Positions 26,217-34,703 of a DNA stretch of 64,000 bases are shown one piece after another. The position numbers were made by a program, and so were the translations under genes. The notes beneath the pieces are model-generated. The model made no database searches and was not told the DNA's origin. It saw nothing but the letters and a program-made list of their open reading frames with translations. Origin of the DNA: Alkalihalobacillus deserti (lineage in GTDB: Bacteria > Bacillota > Bacilli > Bacillales > Bacillaceae_D); NCBI RefSeq assembly GCF_020734105.1, contig NZ_JAJAFR010000006.1, positions 248,001-312,000 of the forward strand, read 5' to 3'. Position 1 is the first letter of the stretch, and each line of letters starts with the position of its first letter.

Positions 26217-27491
26217 ATGTTACTAGTATTACTTGTGTTTATCGTTCTACTATTAATACGAATACCAATAGCGATTGTTTTAGGAATAACGAGTGTTTCC
26301 TATATCCTCATTAGTGGTAGTTTAGGACTTTTAAATACGGTTCCACAACGATTATATTCCGGCTTAGCAAGTTATGGGTTGTTAGCCATTCCGTTATTCA
26401 TGCTCGCTGGAGAATTAATGAATGCAGGAGGGATTACAAAACGCCTTGTTCGTTTTGCTAAAGTGGTATTTGGACATTATAGAGCAGGTTTAGCTTACGT
26501 AAATGTTGTCGCCAATATGTTTTTAGCGTCTATCATCGGTTCAGCAACAGCCCAAATTGCGATGATGAGCAAAGTCATGGTTCCTGCCATGGAAGAGGAA
26601 GGATATAAGAGATCTTTTGGTGCAGCAACTACAGCCGCAGCTGCATTACTCGGTCCGATTATTCCTCCAAGTATGTTATTTATTATTTATGGTGTTCAAT
26701 CCGGAACGTCGATAGGTACGATGTTTTTAGCTGGAATTATGCCTGGTATTTTATTAGGTCTCTCCTTTATCTTTCTTATTATGTATTTAGGGTATCGTTA
26801 TCAATTACCCCGTTCAGAGAAAGAGCCATTGAAAATTGTACTAGAGGCTAGTCTTAAAATTATCCCAGCATTACTAGTTCCTGGAATCATTATCGTAGGG
26901 ATTATAAGTGGGGTGTTTACTCCGACTGAATCAGCAGCTATCGCTTGTTTGATCGCGATAATTATCGGATTTTTCTTATATAGGGATCTTAAAATCAAAG
27001 ACATCCCTGATATATTAGTAAATACAGCTATGACAACAGCTACTGTTACGTTGCTTATAGCGATGGCGAATATATTTGGGTGGGTATTGACGTTTGAAGG
27101 CATCCCGCAAATGATAGCAAAAGGAATGTTAGGGTTAACAGAAAGTCCTTTATTATTCCTTTTGCTAACTAATCTTTTACTCCTTTTAGTAGGAATGGTG
27201 ATCGATGGAATTGCAGCTTTAATTATTTTAGTTCCGATCTATCTGCCTATGATCGCTACATATGACATTGATCCGGTTCACTTTGGGATTATTATATGTA
27301 TCAATTTAACGCTCGGACTGTTAACTCCACCGGTTGGAGCGGGTCTATTTATAGCCTCTTCGATCGGACAAGTAAAAATAGAAGAGTTAACAAAATCAAT
27401 TTTTCCTTTTTTGATCGTTTCAATTGTTGTGTTACTTATCGTTACGGTTTGGCCAGGTATCGTATTATGGATTCCGAATATGGCAAGGTAA
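26217..27491 (+). CDS. TRAP large permease (DctM)
   Basis: 424 residues from the ATG behind AAGGGAGAGG. About 12 helices with DctM motifs: LAIPLFMLAGELMNAGGIT, ASIIGSATAQIAMMSKVMVPAME, LLGPIIPPSMLFIIYG. It forms the ion-coupled channel of the DctPQM importer. The next gene, the FAH hydrolase of gentisate cluster 2, starts 249 bases later in the same direction; read-through is possible since no strong terminator is visible between them. Confidence 0.88.
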   Translation: MLLVLLVFIVLLLIRIPIAIVLGITSVSYILISGSLGLLNTVPQRLYSGLASYGLLAIPLFMLAGELMNAGGITKRLVRFAKVVFGHYRAGLAYVNVVANMFLASIIGSATAQIAMMSKVMVPAMEEEGYKRSFGAATTAAAALLGPIIPPSMLFIIYGVQSGTSIGTMFLAGIMPGILLGLSFIFLIMYLGYRYQLPRSEKEPLKIVLEASLKIIPALLVPGIIIVGIISGVFTPTESAAIACLIAIIIGFFLYRDLKIKDIPDILVNTAMTTATVTLLIAMANIFGWVLTFEGIPQMIAKGMLGLTESPLLFLLLTNLLLLLVGMVIDGIAALIILVPIYLPMIATYDIDPVHFGIIICINLTLGLLTPPVGAGLFIASSIGQVKIEELTKSIFPFLIVSIVVLLIVTVWPGIVLWIPNMAR

Positions 27492-27740
27492 TCATTGAAT
27501 TATTAAGAGTGGATGGATAAAGGTATTTCTTAAACCCAAACGGTCTATTTAAGATAGTAGATTGAAGTATTTGATACTCATTTGTCATAAGTGATGAATA
27601 ATTTTAGAAGCTAAAAAGGTAGTAGCTGTCGTGTTAAATAAAGCGCGAGTAAAACGTTTAAATCTGACAAAAGATATAAATTGAATCCGAATCTACACTT
27701 TATAATAAATAAAGAGGAATAAAAGGAGCTAAGCTAACTA

Positions 27741-28682
27741 ATGAAACTAATTACATTTAAGCACACAGGAATCTCCCGTGTTGGAGCAATTGTCAATGAA
27801 GAGGTAATCGATTTACATGCATCTTATAAGGCGTTACTAAAATCGGAAGGAAAACTACGCGCTAGTCAAATTGCTGAAGCGTTTGTTCCTGCTGATATGA
27901 CAGGATTCCTTCAAGGTGGAAAAGAAAGCATGGAACTAGCTAAGAAAGCAGTTGATTATGCGCTAACGAATCAAGACGATAACGGCTATAAACTGGTTTA
28001 TCCGTACAATGAAGTAAAAGTAGAAGCGCCTGTTCCAAAACCAGGAAAGATCTTTGCAGTAGGACATAACTATCGTGAACATATTTTAGAGATGGGGCGT
28101 GAACTTCCTACGAATCCAGTTCTGTTTGCAAAATTTGGCAACACCGTCATTGGGCCACAAGATGATATTCCATTCCACCCTGTTTCAGAACAACTAGATT
28201 ATGAAGCTGAATTCGCCTTTGTCATCGGCAAACGCGCGAAAAACGTGTCAGAAGAAGAGGCACTAGATTATGTTGCAGGTTATGCAGTAGCGAATGACGT
28301 TACGTATCGCGACATTCAACGACGTACGCTTCAATGGTTACAAGGTAAAACAGTAGATGGCAGTTTACCAATGGGGCCATGGATGGTTACTGCAGATGAA
28401 ATAAAAGATCCACAAACGTTGGAAATGGTGTTAACCGTCAACGGAGATGAACGTCAACGTACAAATACAGCGAACCAAGTATTCTCAGTCAAACACTTAG
28501 TCTCCTTCTTATCGAATCTTGCCACATTAGAGCCTGGTGATATCGTGATTACTGGAACTCCAGGTGGCGTCATTCAAGCAATGGAACCTCAAGTTTGGTT
28601 GAAAGATGGAGACGTAGTACGCGTGGAAATCGATCAAGTAGGCGTGTTAGAAAACACAGTACGTACGGTAAAAGGAGAGTAA
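27741..28682 (+). CDS. FAH-family hydrolase, probable fumarylpyruvate hydrolase (copy 2)
   Basis: 313 residues, differing from the copy at 4885 at about seven positions: residues 8-9, 39, 42-43, 56 and one Glu/Asp change late. Same FAH motifs and expected reaction. Nucleotide identity is very high through the middle and 3' part, pointing to recent duplication or gene conversion. It opens the second gentisate cluster, which has no YciI-like gene in front. The DinB gene follows after 5 bases as in cluster 1. AAAGGAGC lies before the ATG. Confidence 0.85.
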   Translation: MKLITFKHTGISRVGAIVNEEVIDLHASYKALLKSEGKLRASQIAEAFVPADMTGFLQGGKESMELAKKAVDYALTNQDDNGYKLVYPYNEVKVEAPVPKPGKIFAVGHNYREHILEMGRELPTNPVLFAKFGNTVIGPQDDIPFHPVSEQLDYEAEFAFVIGKRAKNVSEEEALDYVAGYAVANDVTYRDIQRRTLQWLQGKTVDGSLPMGPWMVTADEIKDPQTLEMVLTVNGDERQRTNTANQVFSVKHLVSFLSNLATLEPGDIVITGTPGGVIQAMEPQVWLKDGDVVRVEIDQVGVLENTVRTVKGE

Positions 28683-28687
28683 AAAGC

Positions 28688-29179
28688 ATGACACAAAGCA
28701 ATATTACTTCCGTTAATGAATCGATTGATCGCATTATTGAAACAGTGAAAGGGTTGCCAGAAGAAACGATTCGCTGGAATCCAACAGAAGATGAATGGTC
28801 GATCATGCAAATTATGGCACATATTGTCGAAGCATTGCCATATTGGGTAGGTGAAATTGAACAGCTTGTTGAGACTCCTGGGAAAGAGTGGGGAAGAAAT
28901 CATTTACACGAGCCACGTCTAGAAGCCGTTAAACCTGAAACAGTAAACGCGATTAGTGTAGATGAAATGATACAAAAACTTGAAGAAGTGGAACAAACGG
29001 TCCAAGCCGGAATTGAAAACTTGACGCCTGAACAACTTGCGACAGAAGCAACAAGTGTTAATCCTAACTTTGGAACGAAACCACTTTCTTTTATTATTGA
29101 TCATTTAATCGATCAACATGTTAACAAGCATGAAGGTCAAATCGAGCGCAACCTATCGAAATTAAACAACGAACAATAA
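28688..29179 (+). CDS. DinB-fold protein, candidate thiol-dependent maleylpyruvate isomerase (copy 2)
   Basis: 163 residues from the ATG that matches copy 1; the longer frame upstream overlaps the hydrolase gene and is not used. The three expected metal-binding histidines (45, 144, 148) are kept. About 12 substitutions and a two-residue C-terminal extension separate it from copy 1 (about 92% identity). Kept in the same place in both clusters, which strengthens the case that it does a pathway step rather than being a passenger. Cofactor and reaction remain inferred. Confidence 0.7.
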   Translation: MTQSNITSVNESIDRIIETVKGLPEETIRWNPTEDEWSIMQIMAHIVEALPYWVGEIEQLVETPGKEWGRNHLHEPRLEAVKPETVNAISVDEMIQKLEEVEQTVQAGIENLTPEQLATEATSVNPNFGTKPLSFIIDHLIDQHVNKHEGQIERNLSKLNNEQ

Positions 29180-29199
29180 AACGAAGGGTGGAGGAGAGC

Positions 29200-30312
29200 A
29201 TGGCAGAGAAAAATGACTTTTTCAAAAGTAAAATGGTTCAAGATTTTACGCAAGATATTAGGCAGTATAATCTTGGACCACTCTGGGAAGCGATTCCAGC
29301 ACTGATGCATAAGCAGCCAGAACCGCATGCAGAGGCCTATCTTTGGAAATGGGATCTTCTTAAAAAGAAGCTAGGTGAAGCAGCACAAATTTTCACTCCA
29401 GAACGTGGTGGCGAAAGAAGAGCGATTTATCTTCAAAATCCAGGACTGGACTATCGTCAACCATGGGGATGGGCTTCAACAAGTCAAACGCTCTATGCTG
29501 CTGTTCAGTTGCTACAACCAGGTGAAGAGGCTCCATCTCATCGTCATACTCAGAATGCGCTTCGGTTTGTCACCCATGGCGAGGGTGCCTATTCAATTGT
29601 TCAAGGTGAACGCCTCTTTATGGAAGAAGGAGATTTCCTGATTACACCAAAAGATCTTTGGCATGGTCACGGTCACGTAGGGAAAGAGCCAATGATTTGG
29701 ATGGATGTTTTGGATATTCCAACGGTCTACATGTTGGGGGCAACCTTCTTTGAATCTTATCCAGAAAAAATTGAACAGCCGAGTGTACCAGATAATTATT
29801 CAGCGCAGCGTTATATGGGCGGGATGATGCGTCCGATTTCTGACCGTCATCCGAAAAAAGCACCGCTTGGTTCCTATAAATGGAATCAAACGTTAGCGGC
29901 GATAGATGGGTTAAGTCGTTTTGAACCAGATGCCTATGATGGATACGCGGTTGAGTTTATCAATCCTTCAACTGGTAAAACCGCAAACCCGACGATTGCG
30001 GCTTGGATGCAGAAGCTTCCAAAAGGATACCATTCTAAAGCACATCGTCATACACATTCGACTATTTACCAAGTGTATAAAGGGTCTGGTTACAGTGTGA
30101 TTAATGGTCAGCGTTTTGATTGGTCTCAAGGTGATTACTTTGTTGTTCCAAACTGGGCGTGGCATGAGCATGTGGCTAATGAAGATACGTTCTTCTTTTC
30201 TGTCAGTGACTTACCAATTATGGAACACTTTGATGTCGAGAGAGAAGAAGCATATGAGCAAGGAAATGGCTATCAAGAAGTAACGAGCGAATTTAAACCT
30301 GTGCTTGGGTAA
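29200..30312 (+). CDS. Gentisate 1,2-dioxygenase (copy 2)
   Basis: 370 residues from the ATG behind GGTGGAGGAG; a GTG four codons earlier lies inside that site. About 20 substitutions from copy 1 (about 95% identity), with all iron-ligand histidines in the first cupin (SHRHTQNALRF, LWHGHGH) kept. Most changes cluster around residues 160-210, between the two cupins, where they could alter substrate choice or reflect relaxed selection. Same expected reaction: gentisate to maleylpyruvate. Confidence 0.9.
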   Translation: MAEKNDFFKSKMVQDFTQDIRQYNLGPLWEAIPALMHKQPEPHAEAYLWKWDLLKKKLGEAAQIFTPERGGERRAIYLQNPGLDYRQPWGWASTSQTLYAAVQLLQPGEEAPSHRHTQNALRFVTHGEGAYSIVQGERLFMEEGDFLITPKDLWHGHGHVGKEPMIWMDVLDIPTVYMLGATFFESYPEKIEQPSVPDNYSAQRYMGGMMRPISDRHPKKAPLGSYKWNQTLAAIDGLSRFEPDAYDGYAVEFINPSTGKTANPTIAAWMQKLPKGYHSKAHRHTHSTIYQVYKGSGYSVINGQRFDWSQGDYFVVPNWAWHEHVANEDTFFFSVSDLPIMEHFDVEREEAYEQGNGYQEVTSEFKPVLG

Positions 30313-30355
30313 ATGAAATGGAGATCTAATATTTCTAAATGTGGAGGTACTTAAA

Positions 30356-31564
30356 ATGACAAAAACAGAGGATAAAATGATCATTGTCGGTGGCGGCATT
30401 GGCGGTTTGGCTGCTGCTCTAGCAGCTGCTGAAGCTGGCCAAAAAACTACCGTACTTGAACAAGCGCCTGAATTCGGGGAAATTGGTGCGGGTATTCAAA
30501 TGGGGCCAAATGCGATGGCCGTTTTAGACCGTTTTGGAGTAGGTAAGGAAATCGAAAAAATTGCTGTTTTTCCAAAACGACTTGTTCTAAAGGATACGTT
30601 TACAGGTGAAGAGTTATCTGCCCTCGATTTAGGGGAAGAGTTTAAAGAAAAATATGGTTTCCCATACATCGTTTTACACCGTTCAGATTTACACTTTGCG
30701 CTTTTAGATGCATGTGAAAAAAGTCCTTTAGTTAATCTAATTACTGACCAACATATTGAAAAAATAGAAGAAACGACTGACGGTGTTGTTGCGATAAAGG
30801 CTAGCGGAGAAAAAGTGGTTGGCAAAGCGCTAATTGGAGCAGATGGACTTTGGTCGAAGACGCGCGCTTATTTCTCCGATGATAAGGCAATTTGTGCGGA
30901 ATATGTCGCTTATCGCGGTACGATTCCAATCTCTGAAATTAGTGATGATGCCAATATGGATATGGATGACGTGATTATGTGGATTGGCCCAAATCATCAT
31001 GTTGTCCAATATCCTGTCCGTCGTGGTGAGCTTTACAACCAAGTTGTTGTTTTTAAGAGCTTAAATTATAAAGAAGATTCTGATGACTGGGGAACTCCAG
31101 AAGAAATGGATCAAGTGTTTGAAGGAGCTCACCCTCTTGTTGAGAAGGCTCTATCTTTTATTGAACGACAAATACGCTGGCCGATGTATGATAGAGAGCC
31201 AATCGACAACTGGACAAAGGGAAATATTTGCCTTCTCGGTGATGCCGCTCACCCTATGCTTCAATACTTGGCACAAGGTGGCGGTCAGGCATTGGAAGAT
31301 GCTTCTTATTTAGCGGACGTGCTTAAGAAACATGGTAAAAACTATGAAGCGGCATTCAAAGCGTTCCAAGAAGAACGTATTCCACGTACGGCAAGAGTAC
31401 AAAGAAATGCTCGTGTTTGGGGAGAAATTATCCATGCAGAAGACCCAACTTCTATCCTGTTGCGTGACACGATTTTTAAACAACGTGATGCAAAAGACTT
31501 TAGTCAGGTGGACTGGATCTACGGACAGAAATACGGTCAAGGATCTAAAAAAATAACTAAGTGA
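30356..31564 (+). CDS. FAD monooxygenase, probable 3-hydroxybenzoate 6-hydroxylase (copy 2)
   Basis: 402 residues from the ATG behind GTGGAGGTA. All flavin motifs are present (GGGIGG, ADGLWSKTR, GDAAHP). It has a two-residue insertion (extra MD) in NMDMDDVIMW relative to copy 1 and about 15% substitutions, with LKSK changed to LWSK beside the ADG motif and GGVQALED to GGGQALED. The hydroxylase is the least conserved gene pair of the two clusters, so it may act on a different hydroxybenzoate. Last gene before a hairpin. Confidence 0.82.
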   Translation: MTKTEDKMIIVGGGIGGLAAALAAAEAGQKTTVLEQAPEFGEIGAGIQMGPNAMAVLDRFGVGKEIEKIAVFPKRLVLKDTFTGEELSALDLGEEFKEKYGFPYIVLHRSDLHFALLDACEKSPLVNLITDQHIEKIEETTDGVVAIKASGEKVVGKALIGADGLWSKTRAYFSDDKAICAEYVAYRGTIPISEISDDANMDMDDVIMWIGPNHHVVQYPVRRGELYNQVVVFKSLNYKEDSDDWGTPEEMDQVFEGAHPLVEKALSFIERQIRWPMYDREPIDNWTKGNICLLGDAAHPMLQYLAQGGGQALEDASYLADVLKKHGKNYEAAFKAFQEERIPRTARVQRNARVWGEIIHAEDPTSILLRDTIFKQRDAKDFSQVDWIYGQKYGQGSKKITK

Positions 31565-31569
31565 ATTAC

Positions 31570-31619
31570 TAAGCTGTCGTTAAAGATTCCAAAATGGACC
31601 TTTGGTGACAGTTTTTTTG
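31570..31619 (+). terminator. Terminator of gentisate cluster 2
   Basis: Arms GCTGTCGTTAAAG and CTTTGGTGACAG pair around a loop and are followed by seven T. It is clearly related to the hairpin at 8708, so it was duplicated with the cluster. Confidence 0.7.
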
Positions 31620-31629
31620 TCTCAAACTA

Positions 31630-31884
31630 TTAATCACTGCCTGTTATTAATAAATCATCTTCTAAACAAGCTAATTCTTTATTTATAGTAACTTTATCCT
31701 TTTCATTTACATTAAGAGACGTAATAGTGCCACTAGCACCAATAGATATTTCTTTTAAACTACCTTCCAAAGTTTCTATTAAAAATAATGTTTCCCACTC
31801 ATAGAGATATGAATCTTTTTTTATGAAAATTTTTTCAATGGTTCCCGTATAGGGACTTACTATTATATGATTTATATGAGTCAT
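31630..31884 (-). CDS. Stand-alone lipoyl/biotinyl-like domain protein lacking the attachment lysine
   Basis: 84 residues with the strand pattern of a biotinyl/lipoyl carrier domain: VSPYTGTIEKIFIKKDSYLYEWETLFLIET in the first half and GASGTITSLNVNEKDKVTINKELACLE in the second. At the hairpin where carriers have MKM or DKA, this protein reads ETLEGSLK, with no Lys at the expected place. It lies behind the glutamate dehydrogenase gene on the same strand after 141 bases and may be co-transcribed. The fold is inferred from pattern only; function is unknown. Confidence 0.6.
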   Translation of the reverse strand: MTHINHIIVSPYTGTIEKIFIKKDSYLYEWETLFLIETLEGSLKEISIGASGTITSLNVNEKDKVTINKELACLEDDLLITGSD

Positions 31885-32025
31885 TTTTTATACCTGCCTT
31901 ATTTCATTAACTTACCTTTCACACCTGAAAAATGAAGTGCATTCGTTGACGTTATCATTTTATAGTCATCATGTATGTCACTTAACACGATTTTTTATAA
32001 ATGAAAAACAGTTCGTTCTATGTTA

Positions 32026-33318
32026 TTAAATCCACCCTCTAAAGCGAGAGGCTTCTGCCATTCTCCGTACACCGACCATATAAGCTGCTAGACGCATGTC
32101 AACTTGATAGAGTTGTGACACACTACATATATTTTCAAATGAATTTACCATGATTGTGCGTAATTTTTGATCGATATCTTCTTCCGTCCAATAATACCCT
32201 TGATTGTTTTGTACCCATTCAAAATAGGAAACAGTGACTCCGCCAGAACTGGCTAAAACATCTGGTACTAAAAATACTTCACGTTCGGTTAAAATTTTCG
32301 TTGCGTCTAATGTTGTCGGTCCATTGGCAGCCTCAACGACAATCTTTGCTTTAATTTCATGAGCATTTTCCAATGTGATTTGGTTTGAGATAGCAGCAGG
32401 TACAAGGATATCACAATCAGATTTGAGAAGTGCTTTATTGGTTATTGTATTTTTATAAAGCTTGGTCACAGTTCCATAACTATCACGCTTACTTAACAAG
32501 TGATTGATATCAAGTCCTTCTTTATCATATAGAGCACCATATGCATCGGATATTCCAACAATCTTTGCTCCGGCATCATTCATGAATTTAGCTAGGAAGC
32601 TTCCAGCGTTCCCAAAGCCTTGTATAATCACTCGTGCCCCTTTTAATTTGAGGCCTTTTTTCTTTGCGGCTTCTTCAATACAAATGGTTACCCCTCTTGC
32701 TGTAGCACTTTCTCTCCCTTGTGAACCACCAAGGGCAAGTGGTTTTCCAGTAATAAAACCTGGCGAATCAAATTCTCGAATACGGCTATATTCGTCCATC
32801 ATCCAAGCCATGATTTGTGAATTTGTAAATACATCTGGTGCTGGAATATCTTTTGTTGGACCAACAACTTGACTGATCGCACGAACATAACCTCGACTTA
32901 ACCTCTCTAGTTCACGAAAAGACATGTTTTGAGGTTCACAAATAATACCGCCTTTTCCACCTCCATATGGGAGATCGGCAATACCACACTTTAAACTCAT
33001 CCAAATCGATAACGCTTTCACTTCTTCCTCGTTTACATCTGGGTGGAACCGTACTCCGCCTTTTGTTGGACCTATTGCATCATTGTGTTGTGCACGATAA
33101 CCCGTAAATATTTTCACATTCCCATTATCCATACGAACTGGTATACGTACCGTAAGCATTCTTAATGGTTCTTTAAGAAGCTCAAACATATCATCTGAAT
33201 AGCCTAATTTAATTAAAGCTTCACGAACCACACTTTGTGTAGATTTAAACAGACTTAACGCTTTTCCATCTTCATTACTTTGGGATTGAAGACGATTTAA
33301 TTCCTTTGTTGTACTCAT
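32026..33318 (-). CDS. Glutamate dehydrogenase (GudB/RocG type)
   Basis: 430 residues of the Glu/Leu/Phe/Val dehydrogenase family. The substrate-binding segment PYGGGKGGI with the catalytic Lys and the Rossmann motif [12 protein letters not shown] are clear; the length matches RocG/GudB. It turns glutamate into 2-oxoglutarate and ammonia with NAD. The setting beside glutaminase and a glutamine carrier fits a catabolic role: glutamine to glutamate to 2-oxoglutarate. I cannot tell RocG from GudB by sequence alone. The start ATG follows a GGGTGG-type ribosome site. Confidence 0.92.
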   Translation of the reverse strand: MSTTKELNRLQSQSNEDGKALSLFKSTQSVVREALIKLGYSDDMFELLKEPLRMLTVRIPVRMDNGNVKIFTGYRAQHNDAIGPTKGGVRFHPDVNEEEVKALSIWMSLKCGIADLPYGGGKGGIICEPQNMSFRELERLSRGYVRAISQVVGPTKDIPAPDVFTNSQIMAWMMDEYSRIREFDSPGFITGKPLALGGSQGRESATARGVTICIEEAAKKKGLKLKGARVIIQGFGNAGSFLAKFMNDAGAKIVGISDAYGALYDKEGLDINHLLSKRDSYGTVTKLYKNTITNKALLKSDCDILVPAAISNQITLENAHEIKAKIVVEAANGPTTLDATKILTEREVFLVPDVLASSGGVTVSYFEWVQNNQGYYWTEEDIDQKLRTIMVNSFENICSVSQLYQVDMRLAAYMVGVRRMAEASRFRGWI

Positions 33319-33400
33319 AGGTTATTCCACCCTTATTTAATTTTATTAATACGTACATAAATGTTTAATGATTATAAATGAATGAATGCGATAGTATTCA

Positions 33401-34369
33401 TTAAAAAATACTAAGGTCCCACACCTCAGCAAGATGTTTTAAAAGGTCAACACCTGCAAGGCTATTACCATAATCATCTATAGCAGGTCCATAAATACCA
33501 ATCCCACAGCCTAGTTGAAAAGGTAATTCTTGACGATTTCTAGATGGAACTGACGCCATAATTCCACCCGACACTCCACTTTTTGCTGGTATTCCAACAA
33601 ATGCTGCAAATTTCCCTGAAGCATTATACATCCCGCAAGTTAGCATTAAACCTTTGATCAGTTTGGCTATTTGTTTCGGAAAGACTTGTCTCTTATGAAT
33701 GGGGTCGTATCCATTTTGGGATAGAATTAAACCAATTAGCGCAATATCCTTAGTATTTACTTCAATTGAACATTGTTTTAAGTAAACTTCTAACGCCACA
33801 TCTACTTCTGATTCTAAAAATCCACTTTCTTTCAAATAATAAGCTAAAGCTCTATTTCGATTTGCTGTTTTCCACTCAGACTGAAATACTTTATCATTCA
33901 TGATTGGTCGTTTCCCAACCATTTTTTCTATTAAAGCATATATGGATTCTAACTTTTGCTCTGGTGATTCCCCATAAAGAAGAGACGCTACTGTAATCGC
34001 TCCCGCGTTAATCATTGGATTAAACGGTTTACCTGGTTTATGCATTTCTAATCGAACGATAGAGTTAAATGCATCCCCTGTAGGTTCTACATCAACACGT
34101 TCTAATACATAAGAAATTCCACGGTCTAAACATGCAGCAATAAAACTAATGACTTTTGAGATGCTTTGCAGAGTAAAAGGGGTCTCCCAATCTCCGGACT
34201 TGATTTCCACTCCATCTGGATTAATCATGTAAACTCCTAAATCCGATAGATTTGACTCCATTAAAGCAGGAATATAGTCAGCACATTGGCCATTAATGCC
34301 TAACGAACGATAGTTCATGACCCATTCGTCAAGGTATGTTTCCTCCTTACAATTCATTTTTAGATTCAT
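33401..34369 (-). CDS. glsA: Glutaminase
   Basis: 322 residues of the serine-dependent glutaminase family. The active-site Ser-x-x-Lys sequence lies in LQSISKVISF, and later segments NPMINAGAI and GMYNASGKFA, GIPAKSGVSGG are typical. It splits glutamine into glutamate and ammonia in the cytoplasm. A good GGAGG ribosome site precedes the ATG. Upstream lie triple TTTTGT-type repeats for GlnL (34437-34462) and a CcpA-like box (34380-34394), so glutamine induction and carbon repression are likely. It works with the carrier behind it on the same strand and the dehydrogenase in front. Confidence 0.93.
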   Translation of the reverse strand: MNLKMNCKEETYLDEWVMNYRSLGINGQCADYIPALMESNLSDLGVYMINPDGVEIKSGDWETPFTLQSISKVISFIAACLDRGISYVLERVDVEPTGDAFNSIVRLEMHKPGKPFNPMINAGAITVASLLYGESPEQKLESIYALIEKMVGKRPIMNDKVFQSEWKTANRNRALAYYLKESGFLESEVDVALEVYLKQCSIEVNTKDIALIGLILSQNGYDPIHKRQVFPKQIAKLIKGLMLTCGMYNASGKFAAFVGIPAKSGVSGGIMASVPSRNRQELPFQLGCGIGIYGPAIDDYGNSLAGVDLLKHLAEVWDLSIF

Positions 34370-34379
34370 ATTTCCCTCC

Positions 34380-34394
34380 TTGTAAGCGTTTTCG
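34380..34394. promoter_or_regulatory. Possible CcpA (cre) site before glsA
   Basis: TGTAAGCGTTTTCG matches the cre consensus TGWAANCGNTNWCA except at the last base. A second TGTAAGCGTT sequence stands before the carrier gene at 36302. Confidence 0.5.
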
Positions 34395-34436
34395 TTATTT
34401 TGTTTAATAGATATAATTCAGTATAGAATTTAAGCT

Positions 34437-34462
34437 ACGAAAAGAATCAAAACACTACAAAT
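34437..34462 (-). promoter_or_regulatory. GlnL-type operator before glsA
   Basis: On the minus strand ATTTGT-N4-TTTTGA-N4-TTTCGT, three hexamers at a 10-base step, fitting the TTTTGT-N4-TTTTGT direct repeat known for B. subtilis GlnL. It is about 70-95 bases before the start codon. Confidence 0.75.
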
Positions 34463-34610
34463 TAATCAAAAAATTATTTTCTGAATTATTATTTACTCCT
34501 GTTTTGTGCTAACATTAGGCTGAATAGATAGGGGAATACATCGATAGATATTAACTGCTTTTAACTAAGCTAAAAAAGTGTCTTATTATAATTGGATTAA
34601 TGATAAATAA

Positions 34611-34648
34611 AATAATCCAGTCTTAATCAAAAGTAAGACTGGATTATT
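34611..34648 (-). terminator. Terminator of the glutamine carrier gene
   Basis: Perfect 15-bp stem (AATAATCCAGTCTTA) with an 8-base loop, just behind the stop codon of the carrier on the minus strand, so glsA needs its own promoter. Confidence 0.8.
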
Positions 34649-34703
34649 CCAAAATGAACATTTATAAAATTCGTTTCCTGTAGATAAAGAGCTTTCTTGT
34701 CTT

